This document shows, piece after piece, positions 7,245-16,127 of a stretch of 37,825 nucleotides of DNA. The DNA lies in IMG/VR virus record IMGVR_UViG_3300015371_000100, positions 1 through 37,825 of that record. One strand, given 5' to 3'. The position numbers and the translations under genes are program-made. Position 1 is the first letter of the stretch; each line of letters starts with the position of its first letter. The stretch is from a virus. The notes under the pieces are model-generated. The model saw only the letters and a list, made by a program, of their open reading frames with translations. It made no database searches and was not told the DNA's origin.

Positions 7245-9665
7245 ATGGCGCGCGGCCAAGCCATCGTCGGCGGCAACGCCCGCGTGGTCTCCGGCGTCGC
7301 GACCGAGGAACCGCCCGAACCGCCGCCGCCCCCGGCGAGCACCTCTCCCGTCCCCGCCCTGGTCGGGCAGACCGCGTGGCGCATGGTCGCCATCGGCGCG
7401 GTCGGTGCGCCGGTACCGGGCTGGTGGCTCCTCGATGCGGCGTCGTACGCGACGCTGCACGCGCGCGGCTGGGGTGGCAACTCCTCCCTCGTCGGCTACA
7501 TGGGCGGCTCGTCGGGCCAGGGCGGCACGTACAACTTCAAGAGCACCACCGCCTCGGGGGACGCGGGCGGGGTCGGCCAGCCGTACTACCTCCAGCGCGT
7601 GGTCGAGGGCTTGGAGGCGGTGAACGCCAACGGCACGCCGGTCACGTACGCGACGAGCAACGCCATGACCTCCGGCATCGGGTTCTACGCCGCGAAGTCG
7701 GGGCAGGCCGCAGGCTCACCACCGTTCGGGGGCGACTGGGCGAACACGACGAACCGCGGGAACATCGCCACCTACCTCGGCAACGTCGCCGGGTTCTGCA
7801 ACCTGGTCGGCATCGGGCAGATCCACCTCGACACGCTGGCGGGCGCGTCGTGGGCGGTGACCGCGAACCGTCAGCAGCCGTTCGACTTCGGCAAGGCACT
7901 CGCGCAGGCGGTGTACGCGGTGCGCCCCAGCCTCGACACGCTGGTGTACGGGTGGCAGTTCCCGTACGGGTTCGGGGCCGAGGTCGACTTCGTGCGCAAC
8001 GCAGTGCCGTTCAGTGACGGTGACGCGCAGCAGGACTTCTGGATGGGCTGGCTGGAGGGGATGCGCCTCTCGTCGGCCACGGGCAAGTGCTACGTGGTGG
8101 ACCGCGTGTGGCTGCGCCCGCCGTCCGCGTGGATCGCGAACGCGACCTTCGCCGGGGCGTACCGCCTCGCGATCGAGCGCGCGCTGGCCGCGCTGTCGAA
8201 GAACCTCACCGTGGGCCACGCGCTCGCCCGCGTGTACGCGTCCGACGACTTGCGCGCGTACGCGCTGCGCACGATCCGCATGACGGGCATGACGTGGCGC
8301 GGCACCGATGGCACGGCGTTCTACGACGCGACGCAGCCGTCCGACGCGGCGTGGGGCCAGATGCGCTCCGCGTCCCGCGACCTCGGCATGGGGCCGAAGT
8401 GCTGGGAACTCACCCTCGGCGGCACCCCGATGGACAGCGCACTCTACGCAGGGGCGAACTGGATCGCGCAGGCGACCGCGTACGACGACCCCACGTCGAT
8501 GGTGTCGCCGTACCCGGTGATCTCCTCGGTGGTCCAGACCGCGCAAGGCGGCGGCTCCTGGCTGGTGACGTGCACGGTGCAGCACTCGCAGGCGGTCACC
8601 AGGGTCGAGGCGTGGCTCGGTGAGATCTTCCTCAAGACGTTCACCGCGGTGGACTGGCTCGACAACGGTGGCAACCTCACGAACGGCTACCCGAACGCGA
8701 CCGTGACGCAGACGGTGACGCTCGCCGGCCGCAGTGGTGGTGACGTCATCACCATCGCCGCGTACTCCTCCAAGGACGACTGCCAGACCACGACCATCGA
8801 ACTGGTCACGACCCCCCCGCCGCCGCCTCCGCCACCACCGCCGTCAGGGACGATGCCCTCGTTCGCGAACACCGGGAGCCGCGGCACCAACGGCACAGTG
8901 ACTGCCGCGCAGTTCCTCGCCGCGGGCGGCGCGACCAGCAAGGTCGTCACCGGCCCCTTGAACATCGGCGCGGAGGTGCACGGCCGCACGTTCGTCGCGA
9001 CCGACTGCGTGTTCGACAGCCAGATCTTCTACGACGAGTCGTTCAACCCCGGCGACGCGAACCTGCCGCACTGGGTGATCGACCACTGCACGTTCAACGG
9101 CGGCTGGGTCAGCGCGGGCGCGCATCGTGTCGACGCGAACTTCTGTCTGTTCTTCGGCTCGTTCTGGGTGCCGTGCAACTACTGCGCGGGGGAGGACCAC
9201 TCCCCGAACCAGACGATGCGGCTCAACCCCGTCACGGTGTCGAACTCCATGTACTACGCGTACCTGAACCGCGCGACGCCGCCCTCGTACCACACCGAGG
9301 GGCTGCACATGACGGGCGGGAACCACGGGTGCAACTTCACCAACGTGCGGTGGTCGCACCAGTCGGACGGCGTGCTCAACGGCAACGCGACCGGCTCGAT
9401 GAAAACCACCACGTCGGACTCGTCGTACATCGACTGCTACTGGGACTACGACGGGCCGGGGCCGTGCTCGTACATCAACATCAACTTGGAAGGGTCGAAC
9501 TGCACGGTGCAGGGCGGACGGGCGATGATCGGCGTGATGCCGGGCGGCGGCTACTACATGCCGATCGTGCAGTCGCCGCCAGGTGGTGGTGGCAGCAACG
9601 GCTACTCGGTGCCGCCTGGTCTCGCGAACGTGCGGGACTGGTTCACCGGCAACCCGATCGGCTGA
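7245..9665 (+). CDS. Large surface protein: putative TIM-barrel domain, Ig-like domain, beta-helix-like C-terminus
   Basis: 806 residues, ATG 7245, 6 nt after the previous stop and without a clear ribosome site, so probably coupled. Residues 22-31 are Pro-rich. Residues about 45-420 look like an alpha/beta barrel, with NIATYLGNVAGFCNLVGIGQ then IHLDTL, LDTLVYGWQFPYGFG and CYVVDRVWLRPPSAW. This suggests a glycoside-hydrolase-like fold, but no catalytic pair is identified. Residues about 425-520 look like an Ig-type beta sandwich. A run of ten prolines (about 524-533) links to a C-terminal beta-rich domain with repeated FVATDCVFDS / WVIDHCTFNGG / FTNVRWSHQSDGVLNG turns, typical of right-handed beta helices in tail spikes. 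It may act as a carbohydrate-cleaving or binding adhesin. Confidence 0.6.
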   Translation: MARGQAIVGGNARVVSGVATEEPPEPPPPPASTSPVPALVGQTAWRMVAIGAVGAPVPGWWLLDAASYATLHARGWGGNSSLVGYMGGSSGQGGTYNFKSTTASGDAGGVGQPYYLQRVVEGLEAVNANGTPVTYATSNAMTSGIGFYAAKSGQAAGSPPFGGDWANTTNRGNIATYLGNVAGFCNLVGIGQIHLDTLAGASWAVTANRQQPFDFGKALAQAVYAVRPSLDTLVYGWQFPYGFGAEVDFVRNAVPFSDGDAQQDFWMGWLEGMRLSSATGKCYVVDRVWLRPPSAWIANATFAGAYRLAIERALAALSKNLTVGHALARVYASDDLRAYALRTIRMTGMTWRGTDGTAFYDATQPSDAAWGQMRSASRDLGMGPKCWELTLGGTPMDSALYAGANWIAQATAYDDPTSMVSPYPVISSVVQTAQGGGSWLVTCTVQHSQAVTRVEAWLGEIFLKTFTAVDWLDNGGNLTNGYPNATVTQTVTLAGRSGGDVITIAAYSSKDDCQTTTIELVTTPPPPPPPPPPSGTMPSFANTGSRGTNGTVTAAQFLAAGGATSKVVTGPLNIGAEVHGRTFVATDCVFDSQIFYDESFNPGDANLPHWVIDHCTFNGGWVSAGAHRVDANFCLFFGSFWVPCNYCAGEDHSPNQTMRLNPVTVSNSMYYAYLNRATPPSYHTEGLHMTGGNHGCNFTNVRWSHQSDGVLNGNATGSMKTTTSDSSYIDCYWDYDGPGPCSYININLEGSNCTVQGGRAMIGVMPGGGYYMPIVQSPPGGGGSNGYSVPPGLANVRDWFTGNPIG

Positions 9666-9668
9666 GTC

Positions 9669-10622
9669 ATGACGGTGCTCACCGACAACTTCACGGGTGG
9701 CGCGCAACTCACGTGGGTGGTCGTGACCGGCTCCACGCCGTCGTACGCGTCGAACCAGTCGAGCGTGGCCGCCGCGAACGGGTGGACCACCGTGCGCGTC
9801 GACACGCCGACGACGACCGCGGACCAGGACGTGAGCCTCAAGACGATCTACTCCAACGTGCCCGCGGACTCCACGGTGATCTGCTTCAACGGGCCGCTGG
9901 TGCGCGCGGTCGTCACCGCGGACACCTTCACCGGCTACATCATGAACGTCGACTGCTACTCGTCGCCGTTCACGGCGTACGTGCAGCGCGTCATCAACGG
10001 CAGCGGTGAGACCTACTGGTCGGAGTCGGGGATCACGCAGACAGGCTGGCAAGGCTCCACCGCCGCGTCCGGGCACACGCTGCGCCTCACCGTCGCGAAC
10101 GAGGGCGGCAACGTGCGGCTGCACGCGTACATCGACGGGGTGGAGTGCCTCAACATCCTGGACTCCGAGGCGAATCGGCTCACCACCGGCTCGTACGTCG
10201 GCTACTCGGGCTGGGGTGACGGTTCCACGGTCTACACCGACGTGTTCGTGGGCCAGGACCTCTCCGGTGCGCCGACCACGAACGCGCCCGCGGGGCTGAG
10301 CACCGAGACCCGCGCCGCGCTCTCGCCCACGGTGACGACCACCGGGGGCGGGGGCGGGAACACGCAGGCTCCCGCGGGCCTCGCGGCCGCCACGGGCGCG
10401 GCACGCCAGCCGATCCCGCAGGGCGATGTCACGTTCAACCATCCCGGCCAGATCCGCGCCGCGCTCCAGCCGACGATCAACGCCGTGTCCGCACCAGGGC
10501 AGGCTCCCGCGGGGCTGCCGACGACCGCGAGCCACGCCGCGCTCCAGCCCACGATCAGCACGGGCACCGCCTCGGAGGGCACGCACGCCACCGGGGGCGC
10601 GCTCCAAGTCGTGTCGAGTTAG
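9669..10622 (+). CDS. Fibre-like protein: lectin-like head plus Ala/Thr-rich repeats
   Basis: 317 residues from ATG 9669. Residues 1-195 form a beta-rich domain resembling concanavalin/LamG folds (LTDNFTGG, TLRLTVANEGGNVRLHAYIDG, GSYVGYSGWGDGSTVYTDVFVG), suggesting carbohydrate binding. Residues about 203-300 hold about four degenerate repeats starting APAGL (APAGLSTETRAALSPTV, APAGLAAATGAA, APAGLPTTASHAALQPTI), broken by a Gly run. The last residues, TGGALQVVSS, resemble the end of the next protein (TGGALRLTSVAP). The DNA there also shares 14 nt (10590-10603 and 12609-12622). Likely a virion surface protein related by its repeats to the next two genes. Confidence 0.6.
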   Translation: MTVLTDNFTGGAQLTWVVVTGSTPSYASNQSSVAAANGWTTVRVDTPTTTADQDVSLKTIYSNVPADSTVICFNGPLVRAVVTADTFTGYIMNVDCYSSPFTAYVQRVINGSGETYWSESGITQTGWQGSTAASGHTLRLTVANEGGNVRLHAYIDGVECLNILDSEANRLTTGSYVGYSGWGDGSTVYTDVFVGQDLSGAPTTNAPAGLSTETRAALSPTVTTTGGGGGNTQAPAGLAAATGAARQPIPQGDVTFNHPGQIRAALQPTINAVSAPGQAPAGLPTTASHAALQPTISTGTASEGTHATGGALQVVSS

Positions 10623-10625
10623 CCG

Positions 10626-12647
10626 ATGCCGCCGACGCTCAAGTTCAACACCGGCTTTGAGCACGGGATCTCCGGCCCGACGAACTCCTCCGCGGGCCTG
10701 CGCGTGTTCGACGCGAACAACGGCTCGACCGCCATCGTGACGACCGGGCCGACTGCCGGGATGATCTCGACGCGGTGTATGCAGAACAACACCGCGGGCG
10801 CGGTGTCGAACACGCAGCACACGTTCGGGTCGGCGATCGCGTCACCGGCGACGCAGGTGGCGCGGTTCAAGTTCACGTACAACACGCGCCCGAACGGGAA
10901 CTGCCTGCTGTGGAAAGACAAGTCGGGCACCTACGGGCTGATCTACAACTCGGCCGACAACACGGTGCGCTGCCATGCGAACGGCACCACCGCCGCGTCG
11001 GGGTTCGCGGTCTCCGCGAACACCTGGTACATGGTCGACATCAAGATCGTGAAGAACACGACGGGGACGTGTGACGCGCAGATCACCACGCTCGACGCGA
11101 GCGGCCTCCCGACCGGGGCACCGTCGACGCTCACGCAGGCGAGCGCGGCCGCGGCCGCGGCCACCTCGACCGGGTTCCTCGTCGGGACCATCACCACGTC
11201 GGTGACCGCCAACGCGTTCTTCGACGACATCGCGGTGTCGGGCACCGCGGCGGACTACCCCATCGGGTTCGGCAAGGGCGTCGGCCTCTACCCGAACGGT
11301 GACGACTCCTCGAACCACGTCTACAGCGCGGCCACGGACTTCGGGAAGGGATCGGCGGGGGGCACGAACCTCGCGACCCCGTCCTCGTCGGAGACCACGT
11401 CGTGGCAGTCGCTGGAGAAGCCGATGCACACCGCGGTGCAGACGAACTTCGTCACCGACAAGACCGGCAGCACGACCGAGTGGCTCCAGTGGACGCTGGA
11501 GGACCTGCCTGCGGACTTCGGCACGCTGAACGGCTTGCAGTGGGAGGTCACCGTCCACTCGGCGGCGACGACCGCGGGCAGTAACCACACGATCCAGCAG
11601 ATGCTGTCCGCGGATGGGAACACGTCGCGCTCCGGCGCGCCGTGGGAGTTGTTCAACCTCTCCATCGTCATCACGTCGAAGTCGTGCATCATTTCGCGGC
11701 CGACCGTCGCGCCCGACAACGCGGCGTGGGATGCCACGAAGATCAACGACCTGCGGGTGCGGTTCCTGTCGTCGAACCCGGCCCCGGACGTGCACCTCGA
11801 CGGTGTGTGCCTGGAGATCGACTACACGCCGCCGTCCGGCACCGACGTCAACGTCCCCGACGTCGTCACCGAGACCGGGGCCGCGCTCGCGCCCTCCACC
11901 GACCTCGGGGTCAACGCCGGGCTGAGCACCGAGACCAACGTTGCGCAGGTCGCGCAGGCAGGCGTCGGGCCGCTCGCCGGGCTGACCACGCAGGCACGGG
12001 ACGCGCTGGCACCCACGGTCGCGCTCGGGCAGCCGGTCGTGGGTCTGGCCACGCAGACCCGCGCCGCGCTCGGCCCTCAGGGCGGCCTCGGCGCGCTCGC
12101 CCCGCTCGACACCGCCGCGGTCGCGGTGCTCACCCCCACCTCGGCGCTCACGTTCGCGGCCGCGCTCGCAACCGCGACCGACGCGGCGTACGCGCTGACG
12201 ACCATCGAGACCCTGCCCGGTGGTCTCGGGGCCGACACCGCGAGCGCGCTCACCCCGCAGGCGGGCATCGCCCCGAACAGCGGGCTGGCCACCGCGGGAG
12301 CCGCGGCGTACGACGCGACGGTCCAGACCACTGTCGCCGGGCACGATGCCCCGGCTGGACTCGCGACCGCGAATGACACCGCGTACGACGCGACGGTGGC
12401 GCTGGGCAGCCCGGCTGAGATCAGCACCGCGGGCGCGACCGCGTACGACGCGACGATCCTCCTCGGCACGCTCGCCCCCGCGGGGGAGGTGCTCACGGGC
12501 GCGACCGCGTACGACGCGACCGCGAGTATCGGGGCCAAGGCCGAACTCGCCCTCGCGTCGAACGTCGCGCTCGACGTGAGCGTGCCCATCGACTACGGCA
12601 ACGAAGTGACCGGGGGCGCGCTGCGCCTGACCTCGGTGGCCCCGTAA
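10626..12647 (+). CDS. Fibre-like protein: two beta domains plus about 12 AYDATV-type repeats
   Basis: 673 residues from ATG 10626, 3 nt after the previous stop. Residues 1-215 look like a LamG/concanavalin domain (KFNTGFEHG at the start, WYMVDIKIVKNTTGTCDAQI, AFFDDIAVSG at the end). Residues about 225-405 are a second beta-rich domain. Residues about 410-650 are about twelve degenerate ~20-residue repeats, degenerate at first (AGLSTETNVAQ) and regular later (AGLATANDTAYDATVALGSP, AEISTAGATAYDATILLG). The 14-mer GCGTACGACGCGAC encodes AYDAT in four repeats. It ends TGGALRLTSVAP. Probable virion fibre; the repeats are Thr-rich and could carry sugars, which is inference. Confidence 0.6.
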   Translation: MPPTLKFNTGFEHGISGPTNSSAGLRVFDANNGSTAIVTTGPTAGMISTRCMQNNTAGAVSNTQHTFGSAIASPATQVARFKFTYNTRPNGNCLLWKDKSGTYGLIYNSADNTVRCHANGTTAASGFAVSANTWYMVDIKIVKNTTGTCDAQITTLDASGLPTGAPSTLTQASAAAAAATSTGFLVGTITTSVTANAFFDDIAVSGTAADYPIGFGKGVGLYPNGDDSSNHVYSAATDFGKGSAGGTNLATPSSSETTSWQSLEKPMHTAVQTNFVTDKTGSTTEWLQWTLEDLPADFGTLNGLQWEVTVHSAATTAGSNHTIQQMLSADGNTSRSGAPWELFNLSIVITSKSCIISRPTVAPDNAAWDATKINDLRVRFLSSNPAPDVHLDGVCLEIDYTPPSGTDVNVPDVVTETGAALAPSTDLGVNAGLSTETNVAQVAQAGVGPLAGLTTQARDALAPTVALGQPVVGLATQTRAALGPQGGLGALAPLDTAAVAVLTPTSALTFAAALATATDAAYALTTIETLPGGLGADTASALTPQAGIAPNSGLATAGAAAYDATVQTTVAGHDAPAGLATANDTAYDATVALGSPAEISTAGATAYDATILLGTLAPAGEVLTGATAYDATASIGAKAELALASNVALDVSVPIDYGNEVTGGALRLTSVAP

Positions 12648-14520
12648 TGGCGATCTCGCACGTCGGCTCACTCGCGGACGCCACCGCGAACCGTCAGACG
12701 TCGAGCACGATCACGCTCAACTTCGCGACGCAGGCCGGCGACCTGATCCTGGTCGCCACCACCAACGGCGGCGCGGACACCGACCCCGCGGTGGGCGGCA
12801 CCGTCGTCAGCACGGGCGGCGTGTCGTTCTCCAAGGTCGATGGCACCAACGGCGGGGCGTCCACGGACCTCAACGGGACCCTCTGGATCGGTGTCGCGAC
12901 TGGCGACCACAACGGCCAGACGCTGGTGTCCTCGGGCATGACGAACTCCGCCGCGTCCGCGGTGACCGTGCTGCGCGGCGCGGACCCCACGAAGGTCGCG
13001 TCGAACCCCGTGCTCAACGCCAGCGGCACGAACTCCCTCGCCGCGCTGAACGCGGGGGGCAACGCGGGCTGCTGGCTCGTCCTCGCGCTGTGCTGTGACG
13101 ACAACATCGCGACGACCAGCCCGGTCGCGACCGACCCGGCTGCGATCACCCCACGCGCGGAGCACCTCTCGTCCGGTGGTGTCGACAGCGCGGCCGCGCT
13201 TGCCGCGGCGGCGATGGGCGGCACCGGCTCCACCGGGACGATCTCCTGGACGAACGCACGCGGTGCGGGCCTCTACCAGATCGCCATCGGCGCGATCTTC
13301 AAGGAGGCGATGCCCGTCGAGACTGCCGACGCGGTCCAGACCACCGATGGCACGCACGCCTCCCTCGACCCGGACATCGCGCTCACCGTCCCGGCTGCGC
13401 TGAGCACCGAGACCACCGCCGCGCTCGACGCGCAGGGCGGGGTCGGCGCGGCAGGTTCCCTGAGCACCGCGGGCGCGTCGGCGTACGACGCGACGGTCGA
13501 CGCGGTGAGCGGGCCGAGCGAGGCCAACGCGCCCGCGGGACTCGCGGCCGCGGCCGAGGTGGCGCAGCCCGCGACGGTCACCGTCGATGACACGTTCGTC
13601 ATGCCGGTCGCGAGCGCGACCGCGTACGACGCGACGGTGGACGTGGTCCAGGGGGTGTTCACCGACGCGCCCGCGGGGCTGGCCGCGGCGAGCGACCAGT
13701 CCTACGACGCGACCACCGCACAGTCGGCCAGCGCGGACCTCGCCACCGCGACGGGTGCCGCGCCCCCCATCCGGGCCGATCTCGGCGCGAACGCGCAGCA
13801 CGCCGCCGCGGGAGCCGCAGCGTATGACGCCACCGTCAGCACGCTCACGCTGCACGACGCGCCCGCGGGCCTCGCAGTCGCGGGGGACCAGGCGTATGCA
13901 CCCACGACCGCGCAGAGCGCCCCCAGCGCGCTCGCCACCGCGGGAGCCGCGGCTCACGACGTGAGCGCGGCACTGGGGCCGGTGGCCCTCCCGGCCTCCG
14001 CGGGGGCTACCGGCATGGCTCCAGAAGCCCAGGAGGCAGCCCTCACCGGCCCTGTGGCCGTTTCAGCAGCCGCGCGGGTACCCACCACTGCCATTTCGGC
14101 CCCGGCCGGTGTGGCCGCGCAGGTCCGCGAGGCTTGGCCGCCCAGCGCGACCAACGACCAGACCGTGGCCGCGCCGCATGTCACGGAGAGCGCGCAGGCG
14201 TACGACGCGACGATCGTCGCGGTCAGCCACGTCGACGCGCAGGCGGGGCACAGCGCGGCAGGCGCGGCCGCACATGACGCCACCGTCAGCATCGGTGCAG
14301 TCGCCGGGGTCGCGACGACGACGGGAGTGGCCCTCACCGCGTCGAACGGCCTCGGCGCGGCCGCGGGGGCGGCCTCTGCCGGAGGCACCGTCCCCGCGGC
14401 CACGACCGCCATCGAGGTCGGGGCAGGAGCCGCAGGAGCAGGCGGGGTCGCCGGCGACGTGGTGGCCCCCTCGTTCCTCGTCGGACTCGCGCACGCCTCG
14501 GCCACCGCGTACGACGCGAC
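12306..14520 (+). repeat. In-frame coding repeat with eight exact copies of a 14-mer
   Basis: The 14-mer GCGTACGACGCGAC occurs exactly at 12306, 12381, 12441, 12507, 13481, 13622, 14198 and 14507, always in frame as AYDA(T). The underlying protein repeat is about 20 residues. About 12 units lie in the 673-residue protein, about 18 in the 687-residue protein, and four weaker ones upstream in the 317-residue protein. Spacing varies (60-90 nt for close neighbours), so these are degenerate coding repeats and not a CRISPR array. Confidence 0.8.
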
Positions 14521-14710
14521 CGTCGCGATCCAGCGGCCCACCGGGCACCTCGTCACGTGGGCCAGCCACGACCATGTGGCCGCGCGCGCGCACGGGGCGC
14601 GCGTCCATGTGGGGGCACGCGCCCGCGCCCATGTCCGCACCAGCGCGACGCACGATCAGGTCGCCGTCCATCACGGGGAGCCGGACCGCGTCGAGGTATG
14701 GTCCGACTGA
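12647..14710 (+). CDS. Fibre-like protein: beta domain, about 18 AYDATV-type repeats, His-rich tail
   Basis: 687 residues. The ATG at 12647 shares one base with the preceding TAA. Residues 1-220 are a beta-rich domain (MAISHVGS, TLNFATQAGDLILVATTNGG, GLYQIAIGAIFKEA) of a type common at the start of phage fibre proteins. Residues about 245-635 are Ala-rich repeats (AGLAAASDQSYDATTAQSA, STAGASAYDATVDAVSG, SAAGAAAHDATVSIGAVAG), some highly degenerate. The last ~50 residues carry nine histidines in an alternating pattern (SHDHVAARAHGARVHVG, HDQVAVHHGE), unlike the rest, and may bind metal or form a beta tip. Same family as the two preceding genes. Confidence 0.6.
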   Translation: MAISHVGSLADATANRQTSSTITLNFATQAGDLILVATTNGGADTDPAVGGTVVSTGGVSFSKVDGTNGGASTDLNGTLWIGVATGDHNGQTLVSSGMTNSAASAVTVLRGADPTKVASNPVLNASGTNSLAALNAGGNAGCWLVLALCCDDNIATTSPVATDPAAITPRAEHLSSGGVDSAAALAAAAMGGTGSTGTISWTNARGAGLYQIAIGAIFKEAMPVETADAVQTTDGTHASLDPDIALTVPAALSTETTAALDAQGGVGAAGSLSTAGASAYDATVDAVSGPSEANAPAGLAAAAEVAQPATVTVDDTFVMPVASATAYDATVDVVQGVFTDAPAGLAAASDQSYDATTAQSASADLATATGAAPPIRADLGANAQHAAAGAAAYDATVSTLTLHDAPAGLAVAGDQAYAPTTAQSAPSALATAGAAAHDVSAALGPVALPASAGATGMAPEAQEAALTGPVAVSAAARVPTTAISAPAGVAAQVREAWPPSATNDQTVAAPHVTESAQAYDATIVAVSHVDAQAGHSAAGAAAHDATVSIGAVAGVATTTGVALTASNGLGAAAGAASAGGTVPAATTAIEVGAGAAGAGGVAGDVVAPSFLVGLAHASATAYDATVAIQRPTGHLVTWASHDHVAARAHGARVHVGARARAHVRTSATHDQVAVHHGEPDRVEVWSD

Positions 14711-15720
14711 TGGACGAGGCCCTCCAGGTCGGCAACGTCGCCACGCTGCACAGCGAGTTCACGAACCAGGCCGGGCAGCGCGCGGACCCGGTGACCATCG
14801 ACCTCACCGTGGTGAAGCCCGATGGCACGACCGCGGTCCACCAGATCGGCGCGCTCATCCACGTCGGGACCGGGCTGTACGACTACGACCAGGCGCTCGA
14901 CCAGCGCGGCGTGTGGACCTACACCTACGAGGGGCACGGCAACGGCGTCGACGCGGGGCCGCTCATGAAGTTCCTCGTCGTCGGGCTGCGCCTCAGCCCC
15001 GGCCCGTGCGACGACTGGATCACCGACGAGGACGTGTTCGCCTGCGGACCCTGCGCGGAGATCCTGGAGAGCGACCGCAACTACGCCCTCGCGCAGACGC
15101 TCGCGCACGCGGCGAGCGAGTTCTACTGGACCCACTCCGGCCGCCAGTTCTCCGGGCTGTGCGAGGAGACCCTCCGCCCGTGCTGCCGTCCCACGTGCAC
15201 GACCGCCATGTGCGGCTGCCCCGACCCGATCATGATCTCGCTGCCCCGCCCGCTGCGCGGCGTGCTCGAGGTGCTCCAGGACGGCCAGGTCGTCCCGCCC
15301 ACGTCATACCGCATCGACCAGAGCCGCTGGCTGGTCCGCACCGACAACCTCCCGTGGCCGTCGTGTCAGAACCTGCGCGCCGCGCCGACCGAGGTGAACA
15401 CGTTCCAGGTCCGCATCCTGCGCGGCACGCTGCCGCCGACCATGGGCGTGCTCGCAGCGCGGGAGTTCGCGTGCGAGTTGTACCAGGGCTGCACTGGAGG
15501 CGACTGCACGCTCCCGACGCGGGTCACCAACGTCGCGCGCCAAGGCGTCACGATGCAGTTCATCCGCCCCGAGGAGGTCGGCCTCGACGGCACCGGGAAG
15601 ATCAGGACCGGCCTGCGCGTCGGGCAACTGTTCCTCGCCACCTACCCCGGCAACAAGGGGCGCGCGCGTCCCACGATCGCGTCACCGGACTCCGTGTCGA
15701 GCGTGTGGCGCGTGTCGTGA
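14710..15720 (+). CDS. Head-to-tail adaptor, Cys-rich, with N-terminal Ig-like domain
   Basis: 336 residues from ATG 14710, whose A is the last base of the preceding TGA. An in-frame ATG at 14698 is the alternative. Residues about 1-95 look like an Ig-type domain (VATLHSEFTNQAGQR, DLTVVKPDGTTAVHQIG, GVWTYTYEGHGNG). The rest follows the actinophage head-to-tail adaptor pattern: DDWITDEDVFACGPC, ALAQTLAHAASEFYWTHSGRQFSGLCEETLRPCCRP, then VLEVLQDGQVVPPTSYRID and REFACELYQGCTGGDCTLP. The protein has 14 or so cysteines, several paired (CxxC, CC, CxC), which may be structural or metal sites. It lies directly before two further connector genes, which supports the call. Confidence 0.7.
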   Translation: MDEALQVGNVATLHSEFTNQAGQRADPVTIDLTVVKPDGTTAVHQIGALIHVGTGLYDYDQALDQRGVWTYTYEGHGNGVDAGPLMKFLVVGLRLSPGPCDDWITDEDVFACGPCAEILESDRNYALAQTLAHAASEFYWTHSGRQFSGLCEETLRPCCRPTCTTAMCGCPDPIMISLPRPLRGVLEVLQDGQVVPPTSYRIDQSRWLVRTDNLPWPSCQNLRAAPTEVNTFQVRILRGTLPPTMGVLAAREFACELYQGCTGGDCTLPTRVTNVARQGVTMQFIRPEEVGLDGTGKIRTGLRVGQLFLATYPGNKGRARPTIASPDSVSSVWRVS

Positions 15721-16127
15721 GCGCGCTGGACACGCAGTCGTTCGTCCGCGACGTAGAACGGTGGTCCCTCGACGTGTTCGCGGAGGCAGTGCAGGAGATC
15801 CTCGACACGCTGGACGACGCGTGCCCCGAGGGTCCCGACCGGGCGCGCACCGAGCCGCGGCTGAAAGACACCCGTGAGGTGCGCGTCGGCCCCGACTACG
15901 TGGAGATCGCCTACCTCTCGGAGCACGCCTCGTTCACCGACGAGGGCACTGACCCGCACCGCATCGAGGGCAACCCGCTGCTCGCGTTCCACGTCGACGG
16001 GGAACTCGTCATCGTCCACTGGGTGGACCACCCCGGCACCGAGGGGACGCACTGGTGGAGCGACACGATGAGCGAGGAGTCGTGGCAGAACGCGCTCGAC
16101 GGCGCGGCCGAGCGGGTCGGCTTCTGA
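15717..16127 (+). CDS. Head-tail connector (HK97 gp10-like)
   Basis: 136 residues from GTG 15717 in a GTGA overlap. It begins with an amphipathic helix (FVRDVERWSLDVFAEAVQEIL), then REVRVGPDYVEIAYLSEHASFTDEGTDPHRI and a beta segment HVDGELVIVHWVDHPGTEGTHWWSD, ending with a helix. This layout (N-terminal helix, central EGT/PHxI loop, closing H-P-G strand) matches the gp10/minor neck family that joins head to tail. Its position between adaptor and terminator agrees. Confidence 0.65.
   Translation: MSALDTQSFVRDVERWSLDVFAEAVQEILDTLDDACPEGPDRARTEPRLKDTREVRVGPDYVEIAYLSEHASFTDEGTDPHRIEGNPLLAFHVDGELVIVHWVDHPGTEGTHWWSDTMSEESWQNALDGAAERVGF

Noticed and set aside
8810-8850. Possible frameshift or low-complexity assembly fault at the poly-proline run
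   Set aside because: The frame stays open on both sides and both flanks read as normal protein, so it is a domain linker.
12306-14520. CRISPR array
   Set aside because: The repeated 14-mer is in frame in coding sequence, spacing varies and units are degenerate at the protein level. No cas genes are present.
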